Shown: piece by piece, positions 53,072-61,941 of the stretch | Numbering within the stretch: the stretch's first letter is position 1 | Layout: every line of letters begins with the position of its first letter | DNA from: Thalassobellus sp050294475 | GTDB taxonomy: Bacteria; Bacteroidota; Bacteroidia; Flavobacteriales; Flavobacteriaceae | Direction: 5' to 3' | Length of the DNA stretch: 64,000 nucleotides | NCBI GenBank assembly: GCA_050294475.1 | Contig: JBNKOE010000012.1 | Coordinates: 62,001 to 126,000 of the forward strand | The notes under the pieces: model-generated | Told to the model about the DNA's origin: nothing | Seen by the model: the letters and a program-made list of their open reading frames with translations, nothing else | Databases searched by the model: none | Program-made: the position numbers and the translations under genes

Positions 53072-53610
53072 TGCGTATCATTTCCGGTTTATATAAAAGT
53101 AGAAAAATAATAGCTCCTAAAAACCTACCTGTTCGCCCTACTACTGATATGGCTAAAGAGTCATTATTCAACATTTTAAATAATACGTTTTATTTTAACG
53201 ACATCTCTGTTCTCGATCTTTTTGCTGGAACTGGTAATATAAGTTATGAATTTGCATCTAGAGGCACCGAACAAATTACATGTGTAGATCAAGACTTTGG
53301 CTGCATTAAATTTATTAATGAAACAGCAAATAAATTTAATATGCCCATACAAACCATAAAAAGCGATGTATTCAAATTTTTAGAAAAAACAGCTATTCAA
53401 ACTGATGTTATATTTGCTGATCCACCTTATAATTTCTCTGAAGAACAATTCTCTAAAATAGCTGAGCTCGTTTTTAAAAACAACCTTTTATTAGAAGAAG
53501 GATTACTTATAATTGAACACTCAAAACATACAAATTTATCTACATTACCTAACTATAGCTACTCTAAAAGTTATGGTGGTAATATGTTTAGTTTTTTTGA
53601 ACTTAGCTAG
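53071..53610 (+). CDS. rsmD: 16S rRNA m2G966 methyltransferase
   Basis: A 179-aa RsmD. It starts MRIISGLYKSRKIIAP, has RPTTDMAKESLFNIL, the SAM loop DLFAGTGNISYEF and the catalytic DPPYNF motif. It methylates G966 of 16S rRNA. It shares one base with the DUF3822 stop (TAATG), so it is translationally coupled. Confidence 0.93.
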   Translation: MRIISGLYKSRKIIAPKNLPVRPTTDMAKESLFNILNNTFYFNDISVLDLFAGTGNISYEFASRGTEQITCVDQDFGCIKFINETANKFNMPIQTIKSDVFKFLEKTAIQTDVIFADPPYNFSEEQFSKIAELVFKNNLLLEEGLLIIEHSKHTNLSTLPNYSYSKSYGGNMFSFFELS

Positions 53611-53731
53611 TTAAAATTTCTTAATTCACTTTTTTTCAGTACATTAGAATTCTCCTTAAGAGTCCCAGACTCTATTATCTCTTATTTTACAAAAGAAAAT
53701 TTAATTTTTTTTTAAATGTTTATGGTCTGTA

Positions 53732-54061
53732 TTGAATATTAGGGTTACACCAAAAGAAATAATGACTAGCATGCAAGACATGCTTTCTAATTTTGAATCG
53801 TATGGCTTTGGAGATAAAGGTGCTGAATATGAAATGATAATTGATAAAGATGGTGATACTTGGGTAAACTATTGGAATATCTGGAAAGGAAAAGCAAACC
53901 TTACAGGCAAAGAATTAAGTATTCCTGTACATTTAACTATACAGTTTGTAGATGGTAAAATTGTACAAGAATATGCATATTATGACACTGCTGGAATTGG
54001 AGCCACTATTGCAGAAATACAGAATGCAAAAATAACTGAAAAAGAAGAAGAAACTAATTAA
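53732..54061 (+). pseudogene. Truncated NTF2/SnoaL-like gene, C-terminal half only
   Basis: The open frame has no ATG before codon 11; the most upstream start is TTG at 53732. The 109 residues match only the second half of NTF2/SnoaL-like proteins: FESYGFGDKGAEYEMIIDKDG, WVNYWNIWKGKANLTGKE, IPVHLTIQFVDGKIVQEYAYYD. The first half (the helices and strand that close the cone) is missing, and the 100 bp upstream do not code for it in any frame that I can see. It may be a relic, or a short expressed half-protein. A terminator follows. Confidence 0.55.
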
Positions 54062-54080
54062 CCAACCCTTTTTAACCCAA

Positions 54081-54115
54081 AAACCCTTCTCTAAAATTTA
54101 AGAAGGGTTTTTTTA
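54081..54115. terminator. Bidirectional terminator between the NTF2-like gene and rnpB
   Basis: AAACCCTTCT (54081-54090) and AGAAGGGTTT (54101-54110) form a perfect 10-bp stem with T runs on the plus side and A runs on the other side. It serves the plus-strand gene and also the 3' end of rnpB. Confidence 0.85.
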
Positions 54116-54118
54116 TGG

Positions 54119-54434
54119 CTAAGTAAACCTATAAGCCGGATTCTGTACTCAATAAAGAGCCCTTATCATTTATCTTAGTGCATTGTTACCAATACACTTT
54201 AGCTGCCTACCCTCCAGCATCGAGCGTGCTACCCTCAAGCACTGGTTTACATGACATTGCACCACATAGAGTTTACCTGATTTCACTACAGCATTACCTG
54301 TACATACTTTCTGTTGCACTTTTCCTAACCTCACGGCTGGTGGTCATTAACCACTATGTTGCACTATGGTGTCCGGACTTTCCTCTCAAGTGCTGAAATA
54401 AATTCAGTACAAAAGCGATAAGGCAATCTACTTA
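54119..54434 (-). ncRNA. rnpB: RNase P RNA, bacterial class A
   Basis: About 316 nt on the minus strand. The conserved core is clear: GAGAGGAAAGTCCGGACACC near the 5' side (CR I/P4), AGGGTAGCACGCTCG and GGAGGGTAGGCAGC in the middle, and AGAATCCGGCTTATAGGTTT near the 3' end, with P4 closed by the last element. P1 forms between TAAGTAGA at the 5' end (54434-54427) and TTTACTTA at the 3' end (54127-54120). The 5' end agrees with a promoter just upstream. It is the catalytic RNA of tRNA 5' maturation. An open frame on the other strand here is a shadow. Confidence 0.95.
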
Positions 54435-54438
54435 CTGG

Positions 54439-54446
54439 CAAAATTA
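54439..54446 (-). promoter_or_regulatory. Putative -7 promoter element of rnpB
   Basis: The minus strand reads TAATTTTG, an exact TAnnTTTG match. It ends 5 bp before the first base of P1, which fits the expected start site. The next 228 bp (to 54674) contain no gene; a short AAGTGAAGTCGAAG repeat-like piece is at 54515-54528. Confidence 0.65.
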
Positions 54447-54674
54447 CAATAAAATGAAACCAAAATCTAAATAAAAAGCGTTTTCCTAAAAATGTCAATA
54501 TTGAAGTTTATACTAAGTGAAGTCGAAGAGCTAAAACCCATTGCTCTCTCAATAAATATTGGGATTGCTTTACGATTTTTATACTTTCCTTAACGCGCAT
54601 ATTTACTAGTTTACCCCATTAAATGAAACATTAGTTTGCTTTAGAGAAGTATTCGTTTAATCTGGTATGATTTT

Positions 54675-55112
54675 TTATTCTTCTAAGGGAACTAAAAGCA
54701 CTGGTATTCTGGATTTTTTTACAATTTGACCAGATACACTTCCAATAAACGCTTTGTAAAGAAAATTGTGTTCATGATGACCAGCAATTATTATATCAAC
54801 ATTTAATTTCTTAGCTTCCTCCATTATTATTTCAATAGTTGCTCCTTGTATAAGTAAGCCTTCAGCATTAACTCCTTTTTCCTTAAGTTTTTTGGTATAT
54901 GCTTGTAGTTGTCTGTGTTCTTTTCTAAGTTCTGATGCACGACTATCTCTTATGTATTGTGGACCTACACTATAGCCAATAAAATCGGGATCAGGAGCAG
55001 CAATATGTATTAGCCATATTTTTGAATCAAATTTCTCAGCCAATTGAAACGCTTTATCAACAAGTAACTGTTCATTTTTATTAAAATCTATTGTTACTAA
55101 AATATTTTTCAT
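54675..55112 (-). CDS. Universal stress protein (UspA family)
   Basis: A 145-aa single Usp domain. It starts MKNILVTIDFNKNEQLLVDKA and has VDIIIAGHHEHNFLYKAFIGSVSG followed by IPVLLVP, the nucleotide-binding G-x2-G-x9-G(S/T) style motif in slightly altered form (GHHEHN...GSVSG). Such proteins bind ATP and act under starvation or envelope stress. It is monocistronic. Confidence 0.88.
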   Translation of the reverse strand: MKNILVTIDFNKNEQLLVDKAFQLAEKFDSKIWLIHIAAPDPDFIGYSVGPQYIRDSRASELRKEHRQLQAYTKKLKEKGVNAEGLLIQGATIEIIMEEAKKLNVDIIIAGHHEHNFLYKAFIGSVSGQIVKKSRIPVLLVPLEE

Positions 55113-55299
55113 GTCTCAAATTTTTATAACTTAGAAAGTAATGATAAAGTTTAGTTTCAATAAACTTTATCGATTGTTAGACTAAGTTAGTCTATTTTTC
55201 TGATAAAATCAAGAAAAACCAATCATCACAATTAATTTCATTTGTTAATAACTCCTATTAAATTCTAAGTTCAAAATTCTAAATTCTAAATTGAATTTT

Positions 55300-55307
55300 T
55301 AACTTTG
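55300..55307 (+). promoter_or_regulatory. Putative -7 promoter element of dnaX
   Basis: TAACTTTG is an exact TAnnTTTG match, 46 bp upstream of the TTG start. Before it lies a short repeated AAATTCTA stretch (55261-55290). Confidence 0.5.
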
Positions 55308-55353
55308 TTATCTATTCAATGGGCATCTCCAGATGTTTAAATAATTAGAGAAT

Positions 55354-57078
55354 TTGGAACACTTTGTAGTATCGGCTAGAAAATATAGACCCCAAACGTT
55401 TAAAGACGTTGTGGGTCAGCAGGCTATTACAAATACCTTATTAAATGCCATTGAACACAATCATTTAGCACAAGCCTTACTTTTTACAGGTCCTCGTGGT
55501 GTAGGCAAAACAACCTGTGCTCGTATTTTAGCTAAAATGATTAATAGTGAAGGAAATGAATCTGAAGATGAAGATTTTGCATTTAATATTTTTGAATTAG
55601 ATGCAGCTTCAAACAACTCGGTTGATGATATAAGAAGTTTAACCGATCAAGTTCGTATTCCTCCACAAGTTGGAAAATATAAAGTGTATATTATTGACGA
55701 GGTTCATATGCTATCGCAGGCAGCTTTTAATGCCTTTCTTAAAACATTAGAAGAACCACCAAAACATTGTATTTTCATCTTAGCAACTACTGAAAAGCAT
55801 AAAATAATCCCAACTATTTTATCACGTTGTCAAATTTTTGATTTTAAACGTATTACCGTTAAGGATGCTAAAAGTTATTTAAAATATATAGCAGAAGAAC
55901 AAGGCATCACTGCCGATGATGATGCATTACATATTATAGCTCAAAAAGCTGATGGTGCTATGCGTGATGCACTTTCTATTTTTGATCGTGTTGTTAGTTT
56001 TTCAGGTAAAAATTTAACAAGACAGGCAGTAACCGAAAATTTAAATGTACTGGATTACGAAACCTATTTTACCAGTACAGATTATATTTTAGAAAATAAA
56101 ATACCAGAGCTTTTACTTCAATTTAATAATACACTATCAAAAGGTTTTGATGGGCATCATTACATTGCTGGTTTAGCATCACATTTTAGAGATTTATTAG
56201 TGAGTAAGACCACTGAAACTATAGAATTGCTAGAAGTAGGAGACCAAACAAAAGCCAAATACTTAGAACAGTCTCAAAAAGCATCGCAAGACTTTCTTTT
56301 AAAAGCAATTGAGCTAGCAAACGACTGCGATCTCAAATATAAAACTAGTAAAAACCAACGGCTACTCGTTGAATTATGTATCATGCAGCTTGCCTCTATC
56401 ACTTTTGATGGAGAAAAAAAAAATAGCAAACATTACATAATACCAGCTTCTTATTTTAAAAATAAAGGCATCACTCCTATTCCTGTTAAAGTTCCTAATC
56501 AAAATTCTGTTCAAGAAAATAAAGCATTAAAAAAAGAGGAGGTTGCAAATGAAACATCTAAGCATTTAGAATCTCTAAAGGTAAAAGAGCCTCCTAAAAT
56601 TATATTAAAAAAAGAAACCAAAAGAACTTCTGGACTTTCATTAAGTAGTATAAAAGCAAAAAAAGAGCATCAAATAAAACAAATGGATGTTGTTATTGAT
56701 GAAGAAGATTTGCCAAAAGAAGATTTTACTGAAGAAGCTCTAATAGGTTATTGGAGAAAATTTACACAAATTTTAATAGAGAAAGGAAAACATAATTTGG
56801 CCTCCATTCTATCAATGGATACTCCTAAGCTAAAAGGAACAACTATTCATTTAGAATACCCAAATGCAACTAATAAAGTAGAATTAGAGCGTCAACAGTA
56901 TGATTTAATGTCCTATTTAAGAAAATCGCTAAACAATTATGATATTAGCTTAGATATTAGTGTAAACGAAATTCTTGAAAAACAATACACTTATACCCCT
57001 GCTGATAAGTTTGAGAAATTAAATGAAAAAAACCCTCATTTAGAGCTTTTAAGAAGAACTTTCGATTTAGATATTTAA
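55354..57078 (+). CDS. dnaX: DNA polymerase III subunit gamma/tau
   Basis: A 574-aa clamp loader ATPase. The start is a TTG at 55354, because an in-frame TAA lies 12 bp upstream and MEHFVVSARKYRPQTF is the usual beginning. Walker A GPRGVGKT is at 46-53, motif II DEVH at 115-118, and sensor/SRC ILSRCQIFDF near 150-160. The zinc module normally found after Walker A (four Cys) is absent: residues 54-82 have one Cys (C55) and an acidic SEDEDFAF stretch instead. The C-terminal 200 residues include a tau-like tail. No clear slippery A-run for making gamma is obvious, although an A9 run lies near 56413. Confidence 0.93.
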   Translation: MEHFVVSARKYRPQTFKDVVGQQAITNTLLNAIEHNHLAQALLFTGPRGVGKTTCARILAKMINSEGNESEDEDFAFNIFELDAASNNSVDDIRSLTDQVRIPPQVGKYKVYIIDEVHMLSQAAFNAFLKTLEEPPKHCIFILATTEKHKIIPTILSRCQIFDFKRITVKDAKSYLKYIAEEQGITADDDALHIIAQKADGAMRDALSIFDRVVSFSGKNLTRQAVTENLNVLDYETYFTSTDYILENKIPELLLQFNNTLSKGFDGHHYIAGLASHFRDLLVSKTTETIELLEVGDQTKAKYLEQSQKASQDFLLKAIELANDCDLKYKTSKNQRLLVELCIMQLASITFDGEKKNSKHYIIPASYFKNKGITPIPVKVPNQNSVQENKALKKEEVANETSKHLESLKVKEPPKIILKKETKRTSGLSLSSIKAKKEHQIKQMDVVIDEEDLPKEDFTEEALIGYWRKFTQILIEKGKHNLASILSMDTPKLKGTTIHLEYPNATNKVELERQQYDLMSYLRKSLNNYDISLDISVNEILEKQYTYTPADKFEKLNEKNPHLELLRRTFDLDI

Positions 57079-57093
57079 AACGATACCTATATT

Positions 57094-57663
57094 ATGAAAA
57101 AATTACTATTATATATTTTTTTATTAAGCATTGCTTTTGTTAGCTGCGATGGAAGAAATAGAAAATACAAATCGAATACAGATGTTTTGCGTGAATCAAA
57201 TCTGTTAGAATCATTTTCTGCACAAACAAAGTTCATTCCAAACGAACCAGTAGAAATTATAACAGATACTATTTTTAATAATGGATTTCATTTAAAATTA
57301 AAATACAATTCTTTAGAAAACAATTATTTTTCTAAAACAATAAAATCTAATAACGATTTTTTAATTCATAAAAATTACAAAAACTTTGAAGCAAGCATAT
57401 TAGTTTTAAAAGACGAAAAAATTATAACCAAAGGCATTATAAATAAAACATTATTCAGAAATTATGAATCCCCATCCTTTTGGAAAAATGCTATTATGCA
57501 ATATGTTTGGGTAGATTTTGAAGCATCAACAGATACTTATATAAATTTAAATACTACATTTCATATACCTGAAACAAACATTTATAAAGATTTCACTATA
57601 AGTATTGATAACTTTGGAAATATAAAAATAAAGGAAATTAACCTTACTGAAAGTACCATATAA
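57094..57663 (+). CDS. DUF4738-like lipoprotein
   Basis: A 189-aa lipoprotein with the modified Cys at 19 (AFVSCDG). The rest is beta-rich and polar, with FIPNEPVEIITDTIFNNGFHLKLKYNSLEN and FTISIDNFGNIKI in pieces. It resembles DUF4738-type proteins of Bacteroidota, which have unknown function. It lies 15 bp after dnaX and 2 bp before miaE, so it may be co-transcribed with both. Confidence 0.68.
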   Translation: MKKLLLYIFLLSIAFVSCDGRNRKYKSNTDVLRESNLLESFSAQTKFIPNEPVEIITDTIFNNGFHLKLKYNSLENNYFSKTIKSNNDFLIHKNYKNFEASILVLKDEKIITKGIINKTLFRNYESPSFWKNAIMQYVWVDFEASTDTYINLNTTFHIPETNIYKDFTISIDNFGNIKIKEINLTESTI

Positions 57664-57665
57664 TT

Positions 57666-58247
57666 ATGCTAGGATTAAAACTACCAACAGACCCGCGTTG
57701 GGTTAATATTGTTGAAAAAAATATAGAAGAAATACTTACCGATCATGCCTTTTGCGAACAAAAAGCAACAAGCACTGCCATTTCATTAATTGTGAGTTTT
57801 CCTGAATACACTGAGCTAGTACAAGAAATGACGGCTTTAGTAAAAGAAGAAATGAGTCATTTTAAAATGGTACATGATATAATTTTAAAGCGCGGATGGA
57901 CACTAGGTAGAGATAGAAAAGATGATTATGTTATACAATTACTAAAATTCTTCCCAAAAGGTGGCAGTAGAACAACCCAATTGGTTCATAGGCTTTTATA
58001 TGCTGCATTAATTGAAGCGCGAAGCTGCGAACGTTTTAGACTGTTATCAGAGGAATTAGAAGATAAAGAGTTGGCAACATTTTACAGAAACTTAATGGCA
58101 AGCGAAGCAAATCACTACACCATGTTTTTAGGTTTTGCTAGAAAATATGGCAATAAAAAAGAAGTTGATACCAAATGGCAACAACTTCTTGAATATGAAT
58201 CTGAAATTATTAGTAATTTAGGAAAAACTGAAGCTATACACGGTTAA
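57666..58247 (+). CDS. miaE: tRNA-(ms2io6A37) hydroxylase, MiaE-like
   Basis: A 193-aa ferritin-like diiron enzyme. Metal ligands fit CEQKAT (Glu), EEMSHFKMVHD (Glu and His), EARSCERF (Glu) and EANHYTMF (Glu and His), the classic four-helix pattern. It hydroxylates the prenyl group of modified adenosine 37 in tRNA. Start ATG at 57666 gives MLGLKLPTDPRW, typical for the family. It is the last gene of the dnaX group. Confidence 0.9.
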   Translation: MLGLKLPTDPRWVNIVEKNIEEILTDHAFCEQKATSTAISLIVSFPEYTELVQEMTALVKEEMSHFKMVHDIILKRGWTLGRDRKDDYVIQLLKFFPKGGSRTTQLVHRLLYAALIEARSCERFRLLSEELEDKELATFYRNLMASEANHYTMFLGFARKYGNKKEVDTKWQQLLEYESEIISNLGKTEAIHG

Positions 58248-58771
58248 AATTTATAACCAACTCCAATTTGTATGTTTGTGTTTTTTGCCTCTACACCAAA
58301 AGTGTCTTCAAAAACATTTGATAAACCGTAAATATATCTTACATCAGCAAATAGAACATGTGTTAATTTAAACTCTAATCCAGCTACACCAGAATAGGCA
58401 AAATCTTTAACACCATCTTTGTATTTATGAACTTTTAATCCAAATTGAGGTCCTAATCCAAAATGAAATTTTTCACTTAGTCTAAATCTAAATAAAATAG
58501 GCGCTTGAATATAATCTAAATTTAAAGTTTCCTCTTTAGCTCCTTCTGCAGAAAATTGCAATTCAGGCATTAATGAAATTGTTTTTGATAAGCCTATAGT
58601 TGCAAAAGCACCAAAGTAAATACTATTTCGATGTTTGTTAGCTATTGGAGCATCTCCATCAAAGTCTAAATTGGAAATTGTGTAACCACCTCTAACACCA
58701 TACTTTATATCTTGAGAAAAACCTGAAAAAGAAATAACAAGTAGGATTGTTAATAGAAATAATCTTTTCAT
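58244..58771 (-). CDS. PorT-like outer membrane beta-barrel protein
   Basis: A 175-aa protein with a signal peptide (about 1-19, ending FSQ). It starts its mature part DIKYGVRGGYTISNLDF and ends NTNIQIGVGYKF, with alternating strands throughout (VADVRYIYGLS-like FADVRYIYGLSNVF). This is an eight-stranded OmpA/PorT-type barrel. Function is unknown. It is convergent with miaE, overlapping by 4 bp. Confidence 0.8.
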   Translation of the reverse strand: MKRLFLLTILLVISFSGFSQDIKYGVRGGYTISNLDFDGDAPIANKHRNSIYFGAFATIGLSKTISLMPELQFSAEGAKEETLNLDYIQAPILFRFRLSEKFHFGLGPQFGLKVHKYKDGVKDFAYSGVAGLEFKLTHVLFADVRYIYGLSNVFEDTFGVEAKNTNIQIGVGYKF

Positions 58772-58861
58772 AATTAAATAGTTTTGGGTTATAATTATAT
58801 ATCGACGAATATATATTAATTAAGCCATATACTAATATTTTAAAAGACAAACTGCAAAATA

Positions 58862-59767
58862 TTACTGTGTATTGCTAGAAACAGTATCATAATAAATACT
58901 TTTTATAATACCATCTGCTAACCCAATTTTTGGAACATATATGTTTTTTGCTCCACTCCATTTCATTGCAGAAAGGTAAATTCTCATAGCTGGAATTATT
59001 ACATCGGCTCTATCTTGATTTAAAGATAGCTCGGTAATTCGTTCTTCATAAGAATACGTTTGAAGCATATTATAATAAGAAGTTAAATAAAAATAGGTTA
59101 AAGGTTTCCCCATTGCTTTGCCTGATATTTTAAATATTTTATTAATATTCCCACCAGAACCTATAACACTAATTTTATCATAATTTTTAGCGTTTGTATT
59201 TATCCATTCTTCTAATTCTTGCCAAGATTCTTTTTTAACAATATCATTAAGTAAACGAACAGTTCCTATTTTAAAAGAACGAGATGCTACAGATTCACCC
59301 TGATGAATTACTGTAAATTCTGTACTACCACCACCAACATCAACATACAAATATGTTTTATTATTATCTATATATTTATTCAAATCGGTTGCTGCAATAA
59401 TAGCTGCTTCTTCTTCTCCTCCAATAACGTCAATACTAATACCTGATTGTTCTAAAACTAAATCTACAATTTTTTTACCGTTTTCAGATTCTCTCATTGC
59501 CGAAGTAGCACAGGCTTTATATTTAACTACTTTATGAGATTTCATTAGTAATTTAAAAGCCAGCATAGTATCTAAAATACGCTGTGTATTTTCTTTTGAA
59601 ATTCTTTTTTTAACAAAAACATCGGCTCCTAAACGAATAGGAACACGGACTAATGAGTTTTTTTTAAACTGAACTGGTTTCCCTTTTTGCTCAATAATAT
59701 TTGAAATTAATAATCTTACAGCATTTGAACCAATATCTATAGCTGCGTATTTTTTTATTGAAAGCAT
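58862..59767 (-). CDS. ppx: Exopolyphosphatase (Ppx/GppA family)
   Basis: A 301-aa protein of the Ppx/GppA N-terminal ASKHA domain only. The phosphate loops are AAIDIGSNAVRLLI near the start and YVDVGGGSTEFTVI near 145, and the SGGNIN loop is at 200 or so. It cuts polyphosphate from the end or hydrolyses pppGpp. It starts 1 bp after the ppk stop, so it is in one operon with Ppk1 and probably SixA. Long C-terminal domains of E. coli Ppx are absent, as in many Bacteroidota. Confidence 0.9.
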   Translation of the reverse strand: MLSIKKYAAIDIGSNAVRLLISNIIEQKGKPVQFKKNSLVRVPIRLGADVFVKKRISKENTQRILDTMLAFKLLMKSHKVVKYKACATSAMRESENGKKIVDLVLEQSGISIDVIGGEEEAAIIAATDLNKYIDNNKTYLYVDVGGGSTEFTVIHQGESVASRSFKIGTVRLLNDIVKKESWQELEEWINTNAKNYDKISVIGSGGNINKIFKISGKAMGKPLTYFYLTSYYNMLQTYSYEERITELSLNQDRADVIIPAMRIYLSAMKWSGAKNIYVPKIGLADGIIKSIYYDTVSSNTQ

Positions 59768-59768
59768 A

Positions 59769-61832
59769 TTAACTTTTTATCTTGTTTAAATAATAATCGT
59801 AAGTAACAAACTGAGATCTTACTTTAGGTTTATCATTTATTTTATATTCATTGTTTTGTGATTCATTTAATAAACGCGCTTTTACATTATCATTCCAGCA
59901 AATATCATAAGTATCTAATATCTCTTGTTTAATATCCTCATCATAAATAGGACAACTTACTTCTACCCTATTATCAATGTTTCTTGTCATCCAATCTGCT
60001 GAAGAAATATAAACTTTAGTATCTCCATTATTACCAAAAATATAAACCCTAGAGTGTTCTAAAAATTTATCAACAACACTAATTACTTCTATATTTTCGC
60101 TCATTCCTTTTATTCCTGGAACTAAACAACAAAGTCCTCTAATAATCATTTGAATTTTTACACCAGCATTACTTGCTTCATATAGTTTATCAACCATTTT
60201 ATAACTTGATATACTATTCATTTTTAGCTTAATTAAACCTTTTTTGCCGTTTTTTACATTATTAATTTCTGCATCAATTAATTTAAAAATGGCTTTTTGT
60301 GTATTGTGTGGAGACGTTATTAAATGTTTATATTTATAAATTCTATAATTGGTTTCAAAAAAACCAAAAATTTTATTTACATCTTTTAAAATACGTTGAT
60401 CTGAGGTAAACAAAGTATAATCAGTATAAATTTTAGCTGTAGATTCATTAAAATTACCTGTACTTATAAATCCATAACGTTTTAATTTGTTATTTTCTTC
60501 TCGTTCAATAACACACATTTTACTGTGTACTTTTAAACCAGCAACACCAAAAATTAAATTAACGCCTTCTTCTTCCATTTGGTGGGCGTAATCAATATTA
60601 GCTTGCTCATCAAACCTAGCTCTTAATTCTATTGATACAGTAACAGATTTTCCATTTATAGCTGCATTTATTAATGAACTAGCTATATGGGAAATTTGAG
60701 CTAAACGATAAATGGTTATTTTAATTGTTTTTACAGCTGGATCTAAAGCCGCTTCTCTTAAAAACTTAACAACATATGAGAAAGTTTGATAAGGTGCATA
60801 AAGTAAATAATCTTTTTTCTTTATGGCTTTAAATATACTAGCCTCTAAACTGAGTCCTTTTATAGGTAATGGTTCTATTTTATCATAAAGCAAATCTTTT
60901 CTACCCAAGCTAGGGAAACTCATGTAGTCTCTTCTATTATGATAACGACCTCCAGGAATAATACTATCTGTTATATCAATACCCATTTTTGACATTAAAT
61001 ATTGTAAAGTATCGTCTTCAATGGTTTTATCATAAACAAAACGAACTGGCTCTCCTACTTCTCTATGCTTAACACTATCAGATATTTTTTCAATAAAACT
61101 TTTACTTAAATCGCTTTCAAAATCAAGTTCACCATCACGAGTAATCTTTATCATATGTGCAGATATACTTTGATAATCAAAAATATTAAAAATATCACTT
61201 AAAGAATGACGTATTAAATCGTCAATCATTATTATAAAGTGTTTTTCTTCTTGTTTTGGTAATACAACAAATCGATTTATTGACTTAGGTATTTCGATAA
61301 GTGCAAATTGTTTTGTACCATCAGTCATTAACATTTTTACAGCTAAATAAGCAGCACTATCTTTTAAATTAGGTAATACAACCGAATCATTTAAAATAAT
61401 AGTTACTAATGCAGGACTTACAGTACGTATAAAATATTGTTTTATGTAATCATGCTGAGAACTATCAATTTGTTCTTCATTTATAATATAAATATTTTCA
61501 TTTTCTAGTCTACTTCCTATAGTGTGTAAAATTTCTAAGCTTTTACTTTGTTGCTTGATAACAATTTCGGTGATTTGTTCTAATAACTCTTTAGCCTTTA
61601 TTCCACCTAGTTCACTCTTACCTCCTTTTCCTGCTTCTACAATTCGTTTAACAGTAGCGTACCTAACTTTGAAAAATTCATCTAAATTATTCGAAAAAAT
61701 TCCTAAAAATCTAAGTCTTTCAATTAAAGGAACTGTTTCATCCGATGCTTCTTGTAAAACTCTAGCATTAAATTGCAACCAACTTATCTCTCTATTTATA
61801 TAAACATTTTCTTGAATCTCTAATTTAGTCAT
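59769..61832 (-). CDS. ppk: Polyphosphate kinase 1
   Basis: A 687-aa enzyme. I prefer the ATG at 61832 (MTKLEIQENVYINREISWLQFN) over an upstream TTG at 61862. N-terminal domain EISWLQFNARVLQEA, head domain, and two PLD-like domains are present. The first includes VSIELRARFDEQANI and the phosphorylated His in LKVHSKMCVIERE; the second has LEHSRVYIFGN. It makes polyphosphate from ATP. The promoter is 28 bp upstream. Confidence 0.94.
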   Translation of the reverse strand: MTKLEIQENVYINREISWLQFNARVLQEASDETVPLIERLRFLGIFSNNLDEFFKVRYATVKRIVEAGKGGKSELGGIKAKELLEQITEIVIKQQSKSLEILHTIGSRLENENIYIINEEQIDSSQHDYIKQYFIRTVSPALVTIILNDSVVLPNLKDSAAYLAVKMLMTDGTKQFALIEIPKSINRFVVLPKQEEKHFIIMIDDLIRHSLSDIFNIFDYQSISAHMIKITRDGELDFESDLSKSFIEKISDSVKHREVGEPVRFVYDKTIEDDTLQYLMSKMGIDITDSIIPGGRYHNRRDYMSFPSLGRKDLLYDKIEPLPIKGLSLEASIFKAIKKKDYLLYAPYQTFSYVVKFLREAALDPAVKTIKITIYRLAQISHIASSLINAAINGKSVTVSIELRARFDEQANIDYAHQMEEEGVNLIFGVAGLKVHSKMCVIEREENNKLKRYGFISTGNFNESTAKIYTDYTLFTSDQRILKDVNKIFGFFETNYRIYKYKHLITSPHNTQKAIFKLIDAEINNVKNGKKGLIKLKMNSISSYKMVDKLYEASNAGVKIQMIIRGLCCLVPGIKGMSENIEVISVVDKFLEHSRVYIFGNNGDTKVYISSADWMTRNIDNRVEVSCPIYDEDIKQEILDTYDICWNDNVKARLLNESQNNEYKINDKPKVRSQFVTYDYYLNKIKS

Positions 61833-61859
61833 CGAATTTAATCGTATTTTAATTTTAAA

Positions 61860-61867
61860 CAAATATA
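61860..61867 (-). promoter_or_regulatory. Putative -7 promoter element of ppk-ppx
   Basis: The minus strand reads TATATTTG, an exact TAnnTTTG match, 28 bp from the ATG at 61832. This supports that start over the TTG at 61862, which would lie inside the promoter. Confidence 0.6.
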
Positions 61868-61941
61868 TTCTATTTCACCTAAATAGCCTTACAAAAAAGG
61901 TATGTGAAATTTAATAATTACAAAAATTTAATTAGATGTTT

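Noticed and set aside
54178..54396. A 72-codon plus-strand frame
   Set aside because: It lies entirely inside RNase P RNA on the other strand, whose conserved core explains the sequence.
54515..54528. Short AAGTGAAGTCGAAG piece in the rnpB-usp gap as a repeat element
   Set aside because: It resembles a fragment of a common flavobacterial intergenic repeat, but it is too short and single in this window to be called.
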